NCBI RefSeq assembly: GCF_024723825.1
Contig: NZ_JANQBQ010000001.1
Location: 3,286,001 to 3,350,000 of the forward strand
Length of the DNA: 64,000 bases
Origin: Romboutsia lituseburensis
Lineage (GTDB): Bacteria; Bacillota; Clostridia; Peptostreptococcales; Peptostreptococcaceae
Direction of reading: 5' to 3'
Translations under genes and position numbers: made by a program
In this document: positions 9,476-17,778 of the stretch, in pieces
How positions within the stretch are numbered: position 1 is the stretch's first letter
How the letters are laid out: each line of letters starts with the position of its first letter
The notes under the pieces: model-generated
What the model was told of the DNA's origin: nothing
Seen by the model: only the letters and a program-made list of their open reading frames with translations
Databases searched by the model: none

Positions 9476-10462
9476 ATGATACAAAAACTGTATGGAGAAG
9501 TAATTGAAACCGTAATAGACAATGAAAATGAAACGGTAATAAATATAAAAAATGAGAGTGGTAGTGGACAAATAATAGTGTATAAGTTGTTTGAAGGGAT
9601 ACATTTAATATATAATAATCTAAATCTTGAATATTGTAGTGGAAGTACTATTAAATTTCAAAATATTATAGAAATAAATCATTGCAAGTTTGGCAGATAT
9701 GAATGCGAATTTAAAAAAAATAAATTTGAATATATATCTGAAGGGGATTTGGGAATTTATTTACTAGATAATAAAAAATATTCTAAAGCATTTTTTCCAA
9801 ATAGACAATATTGTGGAATTAGTATTTTAATAGATATAGATAAAATAAAAGACTTTGATTTATTTAAAAGCTTTGGAGTAGATATAACTAAAATTTATAA
9901 AAAAGTAAAGAACAGTGACTTATGTAAAATAATAAGGGCAAATGAGCAATTAAATCATATATTTTATGAAGTATACACATCTAATGAAGAAAACAAATTT
10001 TACTATATGAGAATAAAAATAATAGAATTATTACTTTTTTTAGGACAAATAGATTATAGTACTAAAAGTAATAAAAAGTATTTAACAAATTATCAAGTAC
10101 AAAAAACTAAGGATATAAAAAATTTTATAGTAAGTGATATAACTAAACATTATAAAATAGATGAATTAGCAAAATTATTTAATTTATCACAAACTACTAT
10201 AAAAAAATGGTTTAAGGAAATTTATGGAATAGGCATTTATACATATTTAAAAAATTATAGATTACAAGAAGCAGTTAGATATTTAAAGGAAAGTGACTAC
10301 TCAATGCTTGAAATATCTAACATTATAGGTTACTCAAATCCTTCAAAATTTTCTTGTGCATTTAAGCAGGAATATGGATATTCTCCAAAAGAATTTAAAA
10401 AACATATCCAAATGGATCAGTTATGTCCTTTAGGAGCAGATAATAATTATCAAATGGATTAG
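9476..10462 (+). CDS. AraC-family regulator (PchR/YbtA-like)
   Basis: 328 residues, ATG behind GGAGGAG (9465-9471). The N-terminal about 220 residues resemble the ligand-binding part of PchR/YbtA (INHCKFGRYECEFK, then a YLLD region). The C-terminal 100 residues hold two helix-turn-helix motifs of AraC type (IDELAKLFNLSQTTIKKWFKEIYG and MLEISNIIGYSNPSKFSCAFKQEYGYSPKEFK). PchR and YbtA bind the ferric siderophore and activate biosynthesis and uptake genes. Here the gene sits between the biosynthetic and transport blocks on the same strand. I infer that it senses the product of this cluster. No operator could be assigned. Confidence 0.87.
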   Translation: MIQKLYGEVIETVIDNENETVINIKNESGSGQIIVYKLFEGIHLIYNNLNLEYCSGSTIKFQNIIEINHCKFGRYECEFKKNKFEYISEGDLGIYLLDNKKYSKAFFPNRQYCGISILIDIDKIKDFDLFKSFGVDITKIYKKVKNSDLCKIIRANEQLNHIFYEVYTSNEENKFYYMRIKIIELLLFLGQIDYSTKSNKKYLTNYQVQKTKDIKNFIVSDITKHYKIDELAKLFNLSQTTIKKWFKEIYGIGIYTYLKNYRLQEAVRYLKESDYSMLEISNIIGYSNPSKFSCAFKQEYGYSPKEFKKHIQMDQLCPLGADNNYQMD

Positions 10463-10531
10463 AATTTTAATTGAAAGCTTATGTTAATTAACTAAAGCTA
10501 TTTGAAATCTAAAATACTAAGGGGGATTAAA

Positions 10532-11128
10532 ATGGAGAAATATAGAAAGAAACTAACAGTAAAAGACTTAGCAACAATAGGAATATTTTGCGCTATTATG
10601 GTTGTAGTTTTTATTACATTTTCAATGATTACGGGAGCATCACTTTTCTTTAATATGATATTAAATGCTGTATTCACAGGATTTATATTATCACCATTTT
10701 TCGTATATTTATGTATGAAGGTTGCAAAGCCTGGGATATGTTTTATATACAACGCAATACATGCAATTATGGCAGGCTTACTTATGGGACCGTTTATGAT
10801 ACCTTGGTTTATAGGAGGAGCAATAATAGCAGAATTATCTATGATAGGTGATAATACATACAAAAACATAACAAGAGTTACTACAGCTTGGATTATAACT
10901 TCTTTGGTTAGAGCAATGCATGGTATGAGTGAAATATGGTTTTTCAAAGATGCATTTATAAAAACTGGAGTATCACCTGAGCAATTAGCTATACAAACTC
11001 AATACTATACTTCAGTTAAATGGGTTTTAATAAGTTGTGGATTGACAGTTGTGGCAGCTGCTTGTGGATGCATGCTAAGTAATAAGATAATGGAAAAACA
11101 TTTTAAAAAGAGTGGAGCGATAAGATAA
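10532..11128 (+). CDS. ECF transporter S component, MptD/Trep_Strep family
   Basis: 198-residue integral membrane protein with about five or six hydrophobic segments and a short basic N-terminus (KYRKKLTVKDLATIGIFCAIM). The pattern is typical of the Trep_Strep/MptD substrate-binding (S) components of energy-coupling factor transporters. The ATG at 10532 is preferred over an upstream in-frame start because AAGGGGG (10519-10525) lies 6 bases before it. It heads a tight run with the EcfT-like and double-ATPase genes, so the three likely form one importer. In this locus the substrate is probably the siderophore complex or its metal. The same combination is remembered from the equibactin locus of Streptococcus equi. 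Confidence 0.85.
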   Translation: MEKYRKKLTVKDLATIGIFCAIMVVVFITFSMITGASLFFNMILNAVFTGFILSPFFVYLCMKVAKPGICFIYNAIHAIMAGLLMGPFMIPWFIGGAIIAELSMIGDNTYKNITRVTTAWIITSLVRAMHGMSEIWFFKDAFIKTGVSPEQLAIQTQYYTSVKWVLISCGLTVVAAACGCMLSNKIMEKHFKKSGAIR

Positions 11129-11132
11129 AATT

Positions 11133-11810
11133 ATGAAAGCAATGGAATTTGATTTTAGAACAAAACTAATAGTTCTTATTTTAAATACATATGTTGTATC
11201 AATGATTTCACGAGAGAGTCTTTTTAGCTCTCTCATACTTTTATTATCAGTTTACTTAATTATACAAGGTAAAACAAAGTCACTTATAAAATGTTTAGTT
11301 TTATATGCCATATTAATTATATTAAAGTTAATTTCTAATGGAGAAGGAATAACTATTTTACTTCCTGAGATGTTTTTATTTTTGGTAATAAGAATGATAG
11401 CTATTATAATGGCAGCGATACCTATTTTAGGTATGCCACCTGGTGAAATAGTAGCGGTAATTAAAAAACTTAAAATCCCAAATTATATAGGATTACCATT
11501 TATTTTTATGATAAGGTTTTTTCCTACTGTTAAAATTGAATTTAAAGAGGTTTTTGAATCTATTAGGTTAAGAAAACTTGTAAGCATAAAAGAACCTCTA
11601 AAAGCATTAGAGTATACATTTATTCCTGTTATGATAAGGTCTACAAGAATAGCCGAAGAATTAGCAGCAGCTTCTGAAAGTAGAGGAATATCAAGCCCAG
11701 GAATTCACACATCAAGAAGAAAAATTAAACTATGTATTAAAGATTATACTTTAATATTAATAGCTTTAATTGTTTTTATAGCTTTGTTTATTTTAGAAAA
11801 GGGGTACTAA
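11133..11810 (+). CDS. ECF transporter T component (EcfT-like)
   Basis: 225 residues with hydrophobic segments near the N-terminus (LIVLILNTYVVSMI, SLILLLSVYLIIQ), in the middle and at the end (LILIALIVFIALFIL). It has the diagnostic cytoplasmic coupling motif AAASESRGI, corresponding to the Ala-Arg-Gly motif that EcfT uses to grip the ATPases. It starts 4 bases after the S-component stop; an in-frame ATG two codons downstream (11145) is an alternative start. It is the transmembrane energy-coupling subunit joining the adjacent S component to the fused ATPase. Confidence 0.88.
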   Translation: MKAMEFDFRTKLIVLILNTYVVSMISRESLFSSLILLLSVYLIIQGKTKSLIKCLVLYAILIILKLISNGEGITILLPEMFLFLVIRMIAIIMAAIPILGMPPGEIVAVIKKLKIPNYIGLPFIFMIRFFPTVKIEFKEVFESIRLRKLVSIKEPLKALEYTFIPVMIRSTRIAEELAAASESRGISSPGIHTSRRKIKLCIKDYTLILIALIVFIALFILEKGY

Positions 11811-11812
11811 AT

Positions 11813-13288
11813 ATGATTAGCTTAAAAAATGTAACTTATTTTTATCAAAATCACAAAAAACCTTCAATAAAAAATATTAATATGGATATAAAAAAAGGAG
11901 AATTTGTAGTTTTAACAGGGAATAGTGGCTGTGGTAAAACTACGATAACTAGAGTGATAAATGGATTAGCACAAAAATTTTATGAAGGAGAATTAAGTGG
12001 ACAAGTACTTGTAAATAATTTTGATATAAGTAAAAAAAAGTTATGGGAACTAGGAAAAGATATAGGGTCTGTATTTCAAGATCCTAAAAGTCAATTTTTT
12101 GCAACTTTAGTAGAAGATGAAGTGGCTTTTGGGTGTGAGAACTATGGAATAAATGAAAATGAAATAGATAATAGAGTTTATGAAGCTTTGGATATGGTAA
12201 ATGGACTTAACTTAAGTGGTAAAGAATTATTTAGTTTATCAAGTGGAGAAAAGCAAAAGGTTGCTATAGCATCGATAAGTGCTTTAAATCCAGATATTTA
12301 TGTATTTGATGAACCATCTGCAAATTTGGATATGTACTCTGTAGAACAATTAAAACAAATGCTTGAATACTTAAAAGAACTAGGAAAGACTATACTTATT
12401 TCAGAACATAGATTGTATTATTTAAAGGATTTAGCAGATAAGTACATATATATGAAAGACGGACAAATAAAGTATAGATGGAACAAAGAAGAAGTGGATA
12501 ATATAGATGCTAAAATATGGGAGAGTTTAGGACTTAGACATTTAGATTTAAAAAAGATAGATGACTTAAAGTTAAATAACTATAATATCAAAAATAAAAC
12601 TTGTTTAGATATTAAAAACTTAGATTTTAACTATAAAAAAAATATAATTTTTAACAAGTTAAATTTAACTTTTAAAAGCGGAGAAATCACTTGTATAACA
12701 GGAGAAAATGGAGCAGGAAAGACTACTTTAGCTAAGATATTATGTGGACTATTAAAAGAAAATGGAGGAAGCTTAGAATATAACAATAAACCTTTAAAAT
12801 ATAAAGACAGAAGAAAAATTTCCTACTTTGTATCACAAAACACAGATTGTCAACTATTTACTGAAAGTGTCGCAGAAGAATTACTTTTAAGTAATGAATT
12901 TATAGATGTAAAAGATGTCTTAAAAAATTATGGATTAGAAAAGCTTATAAAATGTCACCCATCTACTTTATCAGGAGGAGAGCGACAAAGATTAACACTT
13001 GCAGTAGCAGAGGTTATAGATAGAGATATACTAATATTTGATGAGCCTACAAGTGGAGTAGATAAAAACAATATGAATTTAATTTCAAAAAGGCTTAAAG
13101 AGCTAGCTAGTAAAGGAAAGATAATAATAGTTATTACGCATGATTATGAGTTTATAAAAGAATCTTGTGAAAATGTAGTTTTGATGAACAGTAAAGAAAA
13201 AATAGAAAATATAAATATATTTAAAGATAGTAAACGTTTGTTAGTATCTATGACGAGAAATATGGGAGTGAGTGTAAATGTATTATGA
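11813..13288 (+). CDS. ECF transporter ATPase, two ABC domains fused (EcfA-EcfA')
   Basis: 491 residues carrying two complete ABC ATPase domains. Domain 1 (about 1-230) has Walker A GNSGCGKTT, signature LSSGEKQKV and Walker B DIYVFDEPSANLD. Domain 2 (about 260-480) has Walker A GENGAGKTT, signature LSGGERQRL and Walker B DILIFDEPTSGVD. Such fusions replace the EcfA/EcfA' heterodimer. It starts 2 bases after the EcfT-like stop and its end overlaps the next gene by 11 bases, indicating co-translation with the transporter set. Confidence 0.92.
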   Translation: MISLKNVTYFYQNHKKPSIKNINMDIKKGEFVVLTGNSGCGKTTITRVINGLAQKFYEGELSGQVLVNNFDISKKKLWELGKDIGSVFQDPKSQFFATLVEDEVAFGCENYGINENEIDNRVYEALDMVNGLNLSGKELFSLSSGEKQKVAIASISALNPDIYVFDEPSANLDMYSVEQLKQMLEYLKELGKTILISEHRLYYLKDLADKYIYMKDGQIKYRWNKEEVDNIDAKIWESLGLRHLDLKKIDDLKLNNYNIKNKTCLDIKNLDFNYKKNIIFNKLNLTFKSGEITCITGENGAGKTTLAKILCGLLKENGGSLEYNNKPLKYKDRRKISYFVSQNTDCQLFTESVAEELLLSNEFIDVKDVLKNYGLEKLIKCHPSTLSGGERQRLTLAVAEVIDRDILIFDEPTSGVDKNNMNLISKRLKELASKGKIIIVITHDYEFIKESCENVVLMNSKEKIENINIFKDSKRLLVSMTRNMGVSVNVL

Positions 13289-15029
13289 TAACGAAATCAA
13301 AAGAGTTTTTGAATTTGCAGGAAATTATAAATATTTAACTATAATATCCTGTATACTATCAGGAATTAGCACTATATTAGGTGTGGTTCCTTTTGTATGT
13401 GTATATAAAGTTATAGATATTTGGATAAATAATAAAGAAAATATAAGTAACTCTAGTAAATATGCGCTTATTGCTTTGATATTTGCAGTACTTAGTATAT
13501 TGGTTTATTATATAGCTCTTTCTTTTTCACATCTTGCAGCATTTAGAATTGCTAAGAATATGAAAAAGAAAACACTACACCATTTAATTACATTGCCTAT
13601 AGGTTATTTTACATTAAATAGTAGTGGAAAAATAAGAAAGATAATAGATGATAATGCAGGGCTTACAGAAGATTTTTTAGCACATCAATTACCAGATTTT
13701 ATTGCAGCATTAGTTATGCCAATCATATTTATTATATGTTTGTTTATTTTTAATCCTATATTAGGCATAGTTTGCTTAATACCTCTTTTTCTTTCAGTTC
13801 TATTTATGAAACAGATGATGGGTGGAGAAAATGCTAAATTTATGAGCAAATATATGACATCATTAGAGAGCATGAATAAGGAAGCTGTTGAGTATATTAG
13901 AGGAATACCAATTATAAAAGTGTTTAATCAAAGCATCTTTTCATTTAAAAATTTTCACAAGTCAATAAATGATTATAATGAATTTGCAAGTGGATATGCT
14001 CTTAGTTGTAGAATACCTATGACTAATTTCAAAGTATCTTTAAACAGCTTCTTTATATTTTTAATTCCAGCTAGTATTTTCATATTTAACAATACGAGCA
14101 ATCACAAAAAGATATTTCTAGATATGTTTTTTTATATACTTTTTACACCTTTATGCACAAATATGGTTATGAAGTTAATATTCACACAAGAAAATTTACT
14201 TCAAACTAAAGAAGCTGTTAGACGTATTTCAAATTTATTAAATGAGCAACCTCTAAAGTGTAGTGGGAATGCAAAATCCGTAAATAATTTTAACATTGAA
14301 ATTAAAGATGTTTCTTTTGCATATTCAGAAGGAAAAACTATATTAGATAATATTAATTTGAATATAAATGAAGGAGAAATGGTTGCAATAGTAGGGTCTA
14401 GTGGTAGTGGAAAAACAACACTTGCAAGTTTAATTCCTAGATTTTTTGATGTAAATAAAGGGAGTATAAGTATTGGAGGAGTAAATATAGTAGATATTAA
14501 AAAAGAAGATTTGATGAGTTATATTACATTTGTATTTCAAGAAAGTAAACTATTTAAAAGTAGTATAGCTGAAAATGTAAAAATAGGAAAAAATAATGCA
14601 ACAGATGAGGAAATAAAAAAATCTCTACAAATAGCACAGTGTAATGATATTATAGAAAAAATGCCAGATGGTATAAATACTAGAATAGGAAGTAAAGGAG
14701 TACATCTTTCAGGGGGAGAAAAGCAAAGAATAGCTTTAGCAAGGGCAATACTAAAAAATTCTCCTATTGTTATATTAGATGAAGCTACTTCTTCAGCTGA
14801 TGCAGAAAATGAATATTTAATTCAAAAGGCTTTTGAAAAGTTATCAAAAGGGAAGACTGTTTTATTAATAGCTCATAGATTATCTACAGTTGTAAATACA
14901 GATAAGATAGTAGTAATGAAAAAAGGTAAGATAGTAGAAGTAGGGTCTCACAAAAGTCTTTTAGATAAAGATGGAGTATATGCTAATATGTGGAGACAAC
15001 ATGAATCTTCTATAAGTTGGGAAATATAG
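13278..15029 (+). CDS. ABC half-transporter, YbtP-like (TMD-NBD)
   Basis: 583 residues: an ABC transmembrane domain of about six helices (residues about 20-310) followed by an ATPase domain with Walker A GSSGSGKTT, signature LSGGEKQRI, Walker B IVILDEATSSAD and switch His in LIAHRLS. The fold is that of exporters, but members of the YbtP/YbtQ subgroup import ferric yersiniabactin in Yersinia. Location directly after the ECF set in a siderophore locus favours a similar role, presumably as a heterodimer with the next gene. Export of the apo-siderophore is an alternative I cannot exclude. Confidence 0.85.
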   Translation: MYYDNEIKRVFEFAGNYKYLTIISCILSGISTILGVVPFVCVYKVIDIWINNKENISNSSKYALIALIFAVLSILVYYIALSFSHLAAFRIAKNMKKKTLHHLITLPIGYFTLNSSGKIRKIIDDNAGLTEDFLAHQLPDFIAALVMPIIFIICLFIFNPILGIVCLIPLFLSVLFMKQMMGGENAKFMSKYMTSLESMNKEAVEYIRGIPIIKVFNQSIFSFKNFHKSINDYNEFASGYALSCRIPMTNFKVSLNSFFIFLIPASIFIFNNTSNHKKIFLDMFFYILFTPLCTNMVMKLIFTQENLLQTKEAVRRISNLLNEQPLKCSGNAKSVNNFNIEIKDVSFAYSEGKTILDNINLNINEGEMVAIVGSSGSGKTTLASLIPRFFDVNKGSISIGGVNIVDIKKEDLMSYITFVFQESKLFKSSIAENVKIGKNNATDEEIKKSLQIAQCNDIIEKMPDGINTRIGSKGVHLSGGEKQRIALARAILKNSPIVILDEATSSADAENEYLIQKAFEKLSKGKTVLLIAHRLSTVVNTDKIVVMKKGKIVEVGSHKSLLDKDGVYANMWRQHESSISWEI

Positions 15030-15043
15030 AAAGGAGCATAAGC

Positions 15044-16789
15044 ATGTTTGACTATTTACAAACTAAATATGACTTAAGTAATGAGGGATTAAAATCACTA
15101 AAAAAAGGAATTTTGTTTAGTGTGTTATATAATTTATCTATTATGATACCTATATTTTTACTAACTAAAATTTTAAGTAAAATGCTAGATATTGTGACTA
15201 TGAACTCAAGTAATATAAATATAAATGTAATAGGTTATACAATAATAGGAGTTTTTGTACTATTTATTATGTTTGTATTTTCTTATTATCAATATACAAT
15301 TACATATATCAATACATACGAAGAAAGTTCAAAGAGAAGAGTTCAAATAGCAGAGCATTTGAGAAAGCTTCCGTTATCATTTTTTGCAAAAAAGGATTTG
15401 TCGGATTTGACAAATACAATTATGTCAGATTGTGCAGGATTTGAACATGCATTTTCTCATGCTATACCTCAGTTTTATGGTTCTATTATATCAACAGCAA
15501 TTGTAATTATAGCACTTTGTGTTTTGAATTTTAAAATGGCTATTGCAGTTTTTTTGGTAGCACCACTTGCATTTTTTATAATATTTATATCTAGAAAGTT
15601 ACAAAGAAAATTTGGCAAAAAGCATATGGATAAAAAATTAAAAGTTTCAGATACTATACAGGAAACATTGGAATTAGTCCAAGATATACAAGCTTATAAT
15701 ATCCAAAATGGTTATGGAAATTTAATAGATTCTAGATTGGAAGAAGCAGAAAAGTCACAAAAGAAATCAGAATTAATAACAGCTACTTTATTAACTGTGG
15801 CTCAAATGTTTTTAAGGTTAGGATTGGCAACAGTTATTGTAGTTGGAAATAATATGATTATAAATCAAGATACAGATTTATTTACCTATATATTATTTTT
15901 AATAGTTGCTAGTATGATTTATGACCCGCTTTCTCAGACGATGAATAATTTAGCTCAAATATTTAATACAGATATAATTGTAGATAGATTAAAAAAGGTT
16001 TATAATGAACCAATTTTAGAAGGAGATAAAAATATTAAGTTTGATAATTTCGATATTGAATTTAAAAATGTAGGATTTTCTTACGATAAAAACAAAAACA
16101 TAATAAACAATCTTAATTTTAATGCGGCTCAAGGTAAAAAGACTGCTTTAGTAGGATTTTCAGGAAGTGGCAAAAGTACGGTTTTAAAACTTGCTGCAAG
16201 ATTTTATGTTATAGATAAAGGTAAAATTACTGTAGGAGGAAAAGAGGTTTCCAATATAGATGAAACAGAATTACTTAATTATTATTCAATAGTATTTCAA
16301 AATGTTTTATTATTTGATAACACCATAATGGAAAATATTAGAAATGGTAAAAAAGAAGCTACAGATGAGGAAGTTATTAACGCTAGCAAGCTTGCAAATT
16401 GCCATGATTTTATTATGGAACTAAAGGATGGATACAATACTAGAATAGGTGAAAATGGTAGATTGCTATCCGGTGGTGAAAAACAAAGGATTTCTATTGC
16501 TAGAGCCATATTAAAAGATGCGCCTATAATTTTACTAGATGAAATTACTTCTTCTTTAGATGTTGAAAATGAGATTTTAATTCAAGAAGCTATATCCAGA
16601 GTTATAAAAGATAAGACAGTTATAATTATTGCTCACAAAATGAAGACTATTAAAAATTGTGATAATATAATTGTTATGAAAGATGGAAGTAAGGTTGAAG
16701 AAGGCATTCACAATGAATTAATGAACAAAAAAGGCATATACTATAAGTTATGGAATATTCAAAATGAATCAAGTAATTGGGCTTTATAA
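15044..16789 (+). CDS. ABC half-transporter, YbtQ-like (TMD-NBD)
   Basis: 581 residues, with the same TMD-NBD layout as the preceding gene. It has Walker A GFSGSGKST, signature LSGGEKQRI, Walker B IILLDEITSSLD and His in IIAHKMK. The ATG at 15044 is chosen because GAAAGGAG lies 8 bases upstream; an in-frame start 27 bases earlier would overlap the previous gene. The two half-transporters are probably partners. It is the last gene of the siderophore block, followed by a strong terminator. Confidence 0.85.
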   Translation: MFDYLQTKYDLSNEGLKSLKKGILFSVLYNLSIMIPIFLLTKILSKMLDIVTMNSSNININVIGYTIIGVFVLFIMFVFSYYQYTITYINTYEESSKRRVQIAEHLRKLPLSFFAKKDLSDLTNTIMSDCAGFEHAFSHAIPQFYGSIISTAIVIIALCVLNFKMAIAVFLVAPLAFFIIFISRKLQRKFGKKHMDKKLKVSDTIQETLELVQDIQAYNIQNGYGNLIDSRLEEAEKSQKKSELITATLLTVAQMFLRLGLATVIVVGNNMIINQDTDLFTYILFLIVASMIYDPLSQTMNNLAQIFNTDIIVDRLKKVYNEPILEGDKNIKFDNFDIEFKNVGFSYDKNKNIINNLNFNAAQGKKTALVGFSGSGKSTVLKLAARFYVIDKGKITVGGKEVSNIDETELLNYYSIVFQNVLLFDNTIMENIRNGKKEATDEEVINASKLANCHDFIMELKDGYNTRIGENGRLLSGGEKQRISIARAILKDAPIILLDEITSSLDVENEILIQEAISRVIKDKTVIIIAHKMKTIKNCDNIIVMKDGSKVEEGIHNELMNKKGIYYKLWNIQNESSNWAL

Positions 16790-16872
16790 CTTAATTTTTA
16801 TAGGTTTTCAAAATATATGATTATTGTTCTTTAAATTTGGTTAAGAGTAGCAAATTATATTTTAACACCCTA

Positions 16873-16925
16873 AAAATAGTGTAGATATTATTGTATTAAA
16901 CAATTTTATCTACACTATTTTATTT
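16873..16925 (+). terminator. Rho-independent terminator closing the siderophore block
   Basis: Perfect 14-bp stem AAAATAGTGTAGAT / ATCTACACTATTTT (16873-16886 and 16908-16921), 21-base loop, with flanking A- and T-rich sides, so it could work in both directions. It is the main content of the 299-base gap 16790-17088. A small inverted repeat (TTCAC/GTGAA, 17036-17051) also lies in that gap. Confidence 0.8.
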
Positions 16926-17088
16926 AAATATCTCAAAACTGTGATAATTTTTAGGTAAAATATAACAGGAGTGTGAGATTTGAAGTAACTTTTCTATGAT
17001 ATTATTTAACTATCCAATAAATAAAACTTAAAAAATTCACGTTAAAGTGAAAATATATAGATTATTAAAAATAAAAGGGAGTTAAACA

Positions 17089-17778
17089 ATGAGAATATTA
17101 GAAACTAAAAACTTAAAAAAATATTATGGAAAAGATGTTAATTTAGTAAAAGCATTATATGGAATAAATATAAGGGTAGATAAAGGAGAATTTGTTGCTA
17201 TAGTAGGTACATCAGGGAGTGGAAAAAGTACATTGCTTCATATGTTAGGGGGACTTGATAGAGCAAGTGAAGGGAAAGTAATAGTAGAAAATAATGATAT
17301 ATTTAATATGAATGATGAAGAACTTACTATTTTTAGAAGACGTAATGTTGGTTTTATATTTCAAAATTATAATTTAGTACCAATATTAAATGTATATGAA
17401 AATATAGTATTACCAATAGAACTTGATGGATGTAAAATAGATACGCAATATGTAAATGAAATAATAGATATATTAGGGTTAAATAAAAAAGTAGATGCCC
17501 TACCAAATAATTTATCAGGAGGGCAACAGCAAAGAGTTGCAATAGCAAGAGCTTTAGCTACAAAACCATCTATAATTTTAGCTGATGAGCCAAAGGGTAA
17601 TCTAGACAGCAAGACAGAACAAGATGTTTTAGGTTTATTAAAAGTTACGAGTAGTAAGTTTAATCAAACAATAATTATGATAACTCATAATGAACAATTA
17701 GCTCAGATGGCAGATAGAATTATAAGAATTGAAGATGGAAAAGTTGTAGATAGAGGTGAAAGCCATGCTACGAAATAA
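17089..17778 (+). CDS. ABC transporter ATPase, MacB/LolD type
   Basis: 229 residues with Walker [10 protein letters not shown], signature LSGGQQQRV, Walker B IILADEP and the switch-region His in MITHNEQ. The length and the following FtsX-type permease place it with MacB/LolD/BceA-like ATPases that power export or extraction of hydrophobic peptides or signals. One oddity: the D-loop neighbourhood reads [10 protein letters not shown] where the family nearly always has ADEPTGNLDS. RBS AAAAGGGAG precedes the ATG. It overlaps the permease gene by 14 bases. Confidence 0.9.
   Translation: MRILETKNLKKYYGKDVNLVKALYGINIRVDKGEFVAIVGTSGSGKSTLLHMLGGLDRASEGKVIVENNDIFNMNDEELTIFRRRNVGFIFQNYNLVPILNVYENIVLPIELDGCKIDTQYVNEIIDILGLNKKVDALPNNLSGGQQQRVAIARALATKPSIILADEPKGNLDSKTEQDVLGLLKVTSSKFNQTIIMITHNEQLAQMADRIIRIEDGKVVDRGESHATK

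Noticed and set aside
9259-9604. Minus-strand frames over the reductase-AraC junction
   Set aside because: They overlap supported genes on the plus strand, lack start signals and are hydrophobic by composition only.
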